This document shows positions 31,678 to 34,068 of a stretch of DNA of 34,068 nucleotides, in pieces (position 1 is the stretch's first letter; every line of letters starts with the position of its first letter). The translations under genes were made by a program, and so were the position numbers. The stretch lies in contig DAHXNF010000056.1 of NCBI GenBank assembly GCA_027366585.1, forward strand, positions 1 to 34,068, read 5' to 3'. The notes beneath the pieces were generated by a model, which did no database searches, was not told the DNA's origin, and saw only the letters and a list, made by a program, of their open reading frames with translations. This DNA comes from Thermoplasmatales archaeon. Lineage in GTDB: Archaea > Thermoplasmatota > Thermoplasmata > Thermoplasmatales > Thermoplasmataceae.

Positions 31678-32452
31678 TCAGCTCTTCAAGGAAGAAGAGG
31701 CAAAGAGGCTATCTGAAATCTCCAATGCGGTGGGGGCACTCAGGGAAAAGATAAGCGTAATTCTTGTTGAGCCAAAGTACGGAGGGAATATCGGGGCAGT
31801 AGCGCGTTCGATGCATAACTCTGGCCTAACAGATCTAGTGATTGTAGCCCGCCCTGAAATTCCTGAAGAAGCATTCAAGTATGCAATGCATTCCACATCA
31901 ATTCTGGAAAACGCAAAGCATGTTGATACCCTGTCAGAGATCAGGGATGATTATGAAGTTATGGCAGGCACTTCCAGCGTTGTTACCTTCAACGGAAGAA
32001 AATTCCGCAGGATTTCTTACGATCCAGAGAATTTCTGGAGAATATATTTAGCAGGCGAAGGCAAGATCGCCCTGGTTTTTGGAAGAGAGGACGACGGTCT
32101 CCGGAACTCGGAGATAGAGCAATGTGATAGTTTCATTCACATACCTGCCAACCCGGAATATCCGGTGTATAATTTATCGCATTCAGTTGCTGTTATACTC
32201 TACGAAATGCTTCATCAATCCTTAACGAAAGGGGTAAACAGGAAAACATCATCAAACAATGTTACGAGGCTTGTTGATCAAATCATAAGAACAATGGAGC
32301 TTACCTCATATCCTGGTTATAAAAGCAGGAACACTGCCGTCATGCTAAGGCGAATGTTCTCCAGAACCGAACTAACAGATACAGAGTACCACAAAATGAT
32401 GGGGTTATTTCGCTACATCATCTTCAATCTTGACGAGGATTCTGGAGACTGA
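31649..32452 (+). CDS. TrmJ-like SPOUT tRNA 2'-O-methyltransferase
   Basis: From ATG 31649 the product is 267 residues. It is an SPOUT (TrmH/TrmJ) methyltransferase, the group that methylates the ribose at position 32 of tRNA. Motif 1 is ILVEPKYGGNIGAVARSMHNSG, motif 2 IALVFGREDDGLRNSEIEQCD and motif 3 IPANPEYPVYNLSHSVAVILYEM, the knot that binds SAM. A helical C-terminal part (about 185-267) resembles that of TrmJ. The frame is open back to 31520, but AAGGAGA sits just before 31649 and the upstream part is the other frame of the FKBP tail. The first 25 residues are polar, an extension ahead of the fold. Confidence 0.85.
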   Translation: MSSPLKTKPSQLFKEEEAKRLSEISNAVGALREKISVILVEPKYGGNIGAVARSMHNSGLTDLVIVARPEIPEEAFKYAMHSTSILENAKHVDTLSEIRDDYEVMAGTSSVVTFNGRKFRRISYDPENFWRIYLAGEGKIALVFGREDDGLRNSEIEQCDSFIHIPANPEYPVYNLSHSVAVILYEMLHQSLTKGVNRKTSSNNVTRLVDQIIRTMELTSYPGYKSRNTAVMLRRMFSRTELTDTEYHKMMGLFRYIIFNLDEDSGD

Positions 32453-32467
32453 AGTGAATGCAGGTAA

Positions 32468-32598
32468 TAATTATATAGCGACCAAACATATCCGACGATA
32501 GCCTTATGGTGAGTCCTGTCTTGTTGATTGACAAGTACCGGACAGAGCCAAGAGTGATTCAAGATGTCATTAAACAGCAAGATGAAAAACAGCAGTGA
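32468..32598 (+). promoter_or_regulatory. promoter and leader of the L18e operon, with hairpin and short overlapping frame
   Basis: AATTATATAG (32468-32477) is the likely TATA element, so transcription should start near 32500 and leave a leader of about 60 bases before the L18e ATG at 32564. The leader contains GTCC...CTTGT-TGATTG-ACAAG...GGAC (about 32513-32544), a two-part hairpin. A 30-codon frame (ATG 32506 to TGA 32596-32598) starts right after the predicted start site and overlaps the L18e start. Ribosomal operons often have autoregulatory leaders; this could be one. Confidence 0.45.
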
Positions 32599-32932
32599 GA
32601 TAGCGGATACAATCGATACGCTGGTCAAGGTTTCTCGAGAAAACAGTTCTGTAATCTGGAGGGATATTGCTGAGAGATTGTCCGGCGGAAACAGGAGATA
32701 CGCTTCCATTAACGTAGGCAAGATAAACAAACTTTCAAAGGATGGCGACGTCATTATAGTTCCAGGTTCTGTTCTTGGGACTGGCATTATAAGCAAGAAA
32801 GTTACGCTTTCCGCACTGCGGATAAGCAAATCAGCAATGATAAAACTGCAGAAATCCGGATCAAGTTTCAAGACCCTGAAGGAACTGGCATTAGAGAATC
32901 CAAGGATCAAGGATCCTAGGATAATGAGGTAA
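32564..32932 (+). CDS. rpl18e: ribosomal protein L18e (eL18)
   Basis: The 122-residue protein is the archaeal/eukaryotic large-subunit protein eL18. It shows VIWRDIAERLSGGNRRYASINVGKINKLSKDGDVIIVPGSVLGTGIISKKVTLSALRISKSA in order, in the family's core, with the usual LENPRIKDPRIMR-type end. I chose ATG 32564 because GTGAT lies six bases ahead; ATG 32582 is an alternative that would shorten it by six residues. It heads the common archaeal order L18e-L13-S9-RpoN, with four bases to the next gene. Confidence 0.92.
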   Translation: MSLNSKMKNSSEIADTIDTLVKVSRENSSVIWRDIAERLSGGNRRYASINVGKINKLSKDGDVIIVPGSVLGTGIISKKVTLSALRISKSAMIKLQKSGSSFKTLKELALENPRIKDPRIMR

Positions 32933-32936
32933 TCAA

Positions 32937-33356
32937 ATGAGAGTCATAGACGCTTCAAATGCAATTTATGGGAGGCTTTCTGCCCACATTGCCAAGCAAC
33001 TTCTGGAGGGAGAGACAATCAGGATAGTCAATGCAGACAAGTGTGTCATAACAGGATCTAAGGATTTCATCATTGACGACTTTGAGAAGAGGAGAGACAT
33101 AGGCAGTGTGAGAAAAGGGCCTTATTATCCAAGAACACCGGACCAGATCCTAAGAAGATCCATTAAGAACATGCTCCCATCAAAGAAAACTCACGGAAAG
33201 GAAGCACTGGCGAGATGTCTTGTCTATTGCGGTGTGCCGTCTGAACTCAAGGATGCGAAGGTCGAGACAATCGATTCCGCAAAGAACAAGAGGCTAAGCA
33301 ATTTTGTCACTCTTTCTGAGATATCAGAAAGACTCGGATACAAGGTGAGACTTTGA
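32937..33356 (+). CDS. rpl13: ribosomal protein L13 (uL13)
   Basis: The 139-residue large-subunit protein uL13 is complete: VIDASNAIYGRLSAHIAKQLL, the IRIVNADKCVITGSKDF stretch, the ILRRSIKNMLPSKKTHGKEAL motif and a C-terminal YCGVPSELKDAKVETI. The ribosome site GAGGTAATC lies just before its ATG. It overlaps the TTG start of rps9 by four bases, so the two are translationally coupled. Confidence 0.96.
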   Translation: MRVIDASNAIYGRLSAHIAKQLLEGETIRIVNADKCVITGSKDFIIDDFEKRRDIGSVRKGPYYPRTPDQILRRSIKNMLPSKKTHGKEALARCLVYCGVPSELKDAKVETIDSAKNKRLSNFVTLSEISERLGYKVRL

Positions 33357-33757
33357 AGACACAGGCAATACTCACATCCGGCAAGAGGAAAACAGCGGTT
33401 GCCAGGGCAGTCACCAAGAAGGGGAAAGGGATCATAACGATTAATGGATATCCTGTTGAATTCCATCCAGTCCAGATCCTCAGAGAAAAGATCTTCGAGC
33501 CCATACAGTTAGTAGGCGACAAGATTAATGAAATCAATATCGAAGTTGATGTACATGGCGGGGGAACGACAGGGCAGGCCGATGCAGCCAGGACAGCCAT
33601 AGCAAAAGGCATAGTCGAGTTTTTTGGCGATGACAAGATTGAAGAAATGTTCAGGCAATATGACAGGACTCTCCTAGTGAACGACATAAGAAGAAAACTT
33701 CCAAAGAAGCCACAGGGTTCTGGGGCGAGGGCAAAGAGGCAGAAATCGTACAGGTGA
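33353..33757 (+). CDS. rps9: ribosomal protein S9 (uS9)
   Basis: The 134-residue small-subunit protein uS9 shows LTSGKRKTAVARAV, VHGGGTTGQADAARTAIAKG and the C-terminal tail ending GARAKRQKSYR, whose last residues reach the P-site tRNA. The start is TTG 33353, overlapping the rpl13 stop (TTGA), with AAGGTGAG just ahead; no ATG lies in frame nearby. Its own stop sits within an AGGTGATGG stretch that also serves as the ribosome site of rpoN. Confidence 0.96.
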   Translation: MKTQAILTSGKRKTAVARAVTKKGKGIITINGYPVEFHPVQILREKIFEPIQLVGDKINEINIEVDVHGGGTTGQADAARTAIAKGIVEFFGDDKIEEMFRQYDRTLLVNDIRRKLPKKPQGSGARAKRQKSYR

Positions 33758-33761
33758 TGGC

Positions 33762-33980
33762 ATGATTATTCCGGTAAGATGTTTTAGTTGCGGCAGGGTC
33801 ATAGGTTCTGATTACAAGAAATTCTCCGAGAAAATGCAGAGGATAAGGAGTGAGGGAAGGGAGCCCAAACCTGAGGAGGTCCAGAAGATCCTGGATGATC
33901 TTCACCTTACGAGGTACTGTTGCAGAAGAATGATTATTTCCCACATTGACCTCATAGACGAAATAATCCCGTTCTCTTAA
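33762..33980 (+). CDS. rpoN: DNA-directed RNA polymerase subunit N (Rpb10 homologue)
   Basis: The 72-residue subunit holds one zinc ion through VRCFSCGRVIG and LTRYCCRRMIISHIDLID, the Rpb10 pattern (C-x2-C ... CC). It helps join subunits D, L and B in the polymerase. The length is normal. The ribosome site GGTGAT overlaps the stop of rps9. In many archaea rpoK follows; here a tRNA-Pro gene comes next, at least within the window. Confidence 0.95.
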   Translation: MIIPVRCFSCGRVIGSDYKKFSEKMQRIRSEGREPKPEEVQKILDDLHLTRYCCRRMIISHIDLIDEIIPFS

Positions 33981-33994
33981 GCAAGCCTCTTTCT

Positions 33995-34067
33995 GGGACC
34001 GTGGGGTAGCCTGGTATCCTACCAGCTTGGGGTGTTGGTAACCTGAGTTCAAATCTCAGCGGTCCCA
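33995..34067 (+). tRNA. tRNA-Pro (anticodon GGG)
   Basis: The 73 bases fold as a tRNA. The acceptor stem is GGGACCG/CGGTCCC, the D arm is GGGT-AGCCTGGT-ATCC, and the anticodon stem CCAGC/GTTGG encloses the loop TTGGGGT (anticodon GGG). The T arm is CTGAG-TTCAAAT-CTCAG, followed by the discriminator base A. The D arm and the GGG anticodon match archaeal proline tRNA. CCA is not encoded. There is no intron in the anticodon loop. It lies 14 bases after rpoN and may be read through from the ribosomal operon. Confidence 0.93.
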
Positions 34068-34068
34068 T

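Overview
This window looks like part of the chromosome of a thermoacidophilic or related archaeon of the Thermoplasmata (Thermoplasma/Ferroplasma/Cuniculiplasma-like). The evidence is an archaeal MCM helicase, RNA polymerase subunit N, L18e-L13-S9 ribosomal genes, archaeal-type cofactor-independent phosphoglycerate mutase, DUF357 and DUF424 proteins, a TrpB2-type tryptophan synthase beta chain, and promoters with an AT-rich TATA element about 21-29 bases ahead of the start codon. That spacing implies leaderless mRNAs for many first genes. Genes inside operons instead carry GGAGG/GGTGAT-type ribosome sites and overlap by a few bases. GTG and TTG starts are common. Species assignment is inference.

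Layout. Positions 1-6240 hold a gene end, a small gene divergent from a PadR regulator with two matching 17-bp palindromes between them, a secreted membrane-anchored protein, a degraded patch, an orphan two-gene unit, a rhodanese, a flavin reductase, and a leftward group (hypothetical, DUF357, TOPRIM protein, RNase Z). Positions 6240-10090 are accessory: 1.3 kb without intact genes, a 692-residue surface protein made of fourteen 42-residue YVTN repeats, and a transposase remnant. Positions 10095-15620 hold a GltD-like flavoprotein, seryl-tRNA synthetase, a broken MFS transporter, a membrane protein and phosphoglycerate mutase.

Positions 15735-19380 encode MCM, carrying a 186-residue mini-intein, with DUF424 and a UbiE-like methyltransferase. 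Positions 19429-26201 are a complete, tightly overlapping tryptophan operon, trpB2-A-D-F-E-G-C, ending in a DAHP synthase gene. It therefore encodes the first step of the shikimate route together with all the steps from chorismate to tryptophan. Pyruvate kinase and a convergent aldehyde dehydrogenase (possibly the glyceraldehyde dehydrogenase of the nonphosphorylating Entner-Doudoroff route) follow.

Positions 29483-34068 hold a PH/SHOCT-like protein, a decayed IS5-type transposase, a long FKBP-type prolyl isomerase overlapping a TrmJ-like tRNA methyltransferase, then L18e-L13-S9-RpoN and tRNA-Pro(GGG).

The most notable items are the MCM mini-intein with a Ser1 nucleophile, the paired PadR operators, the 2x7-blade repeat protein in a transposon-scarred zone, the unexplained 6.24-7.52 kb stretch, and a pyruvate kinase with an altered motif and an apparent phosphohistidine-less swivel domain. 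I did not find a CRISPR array, a defence island or an obviously new multi-gene system.
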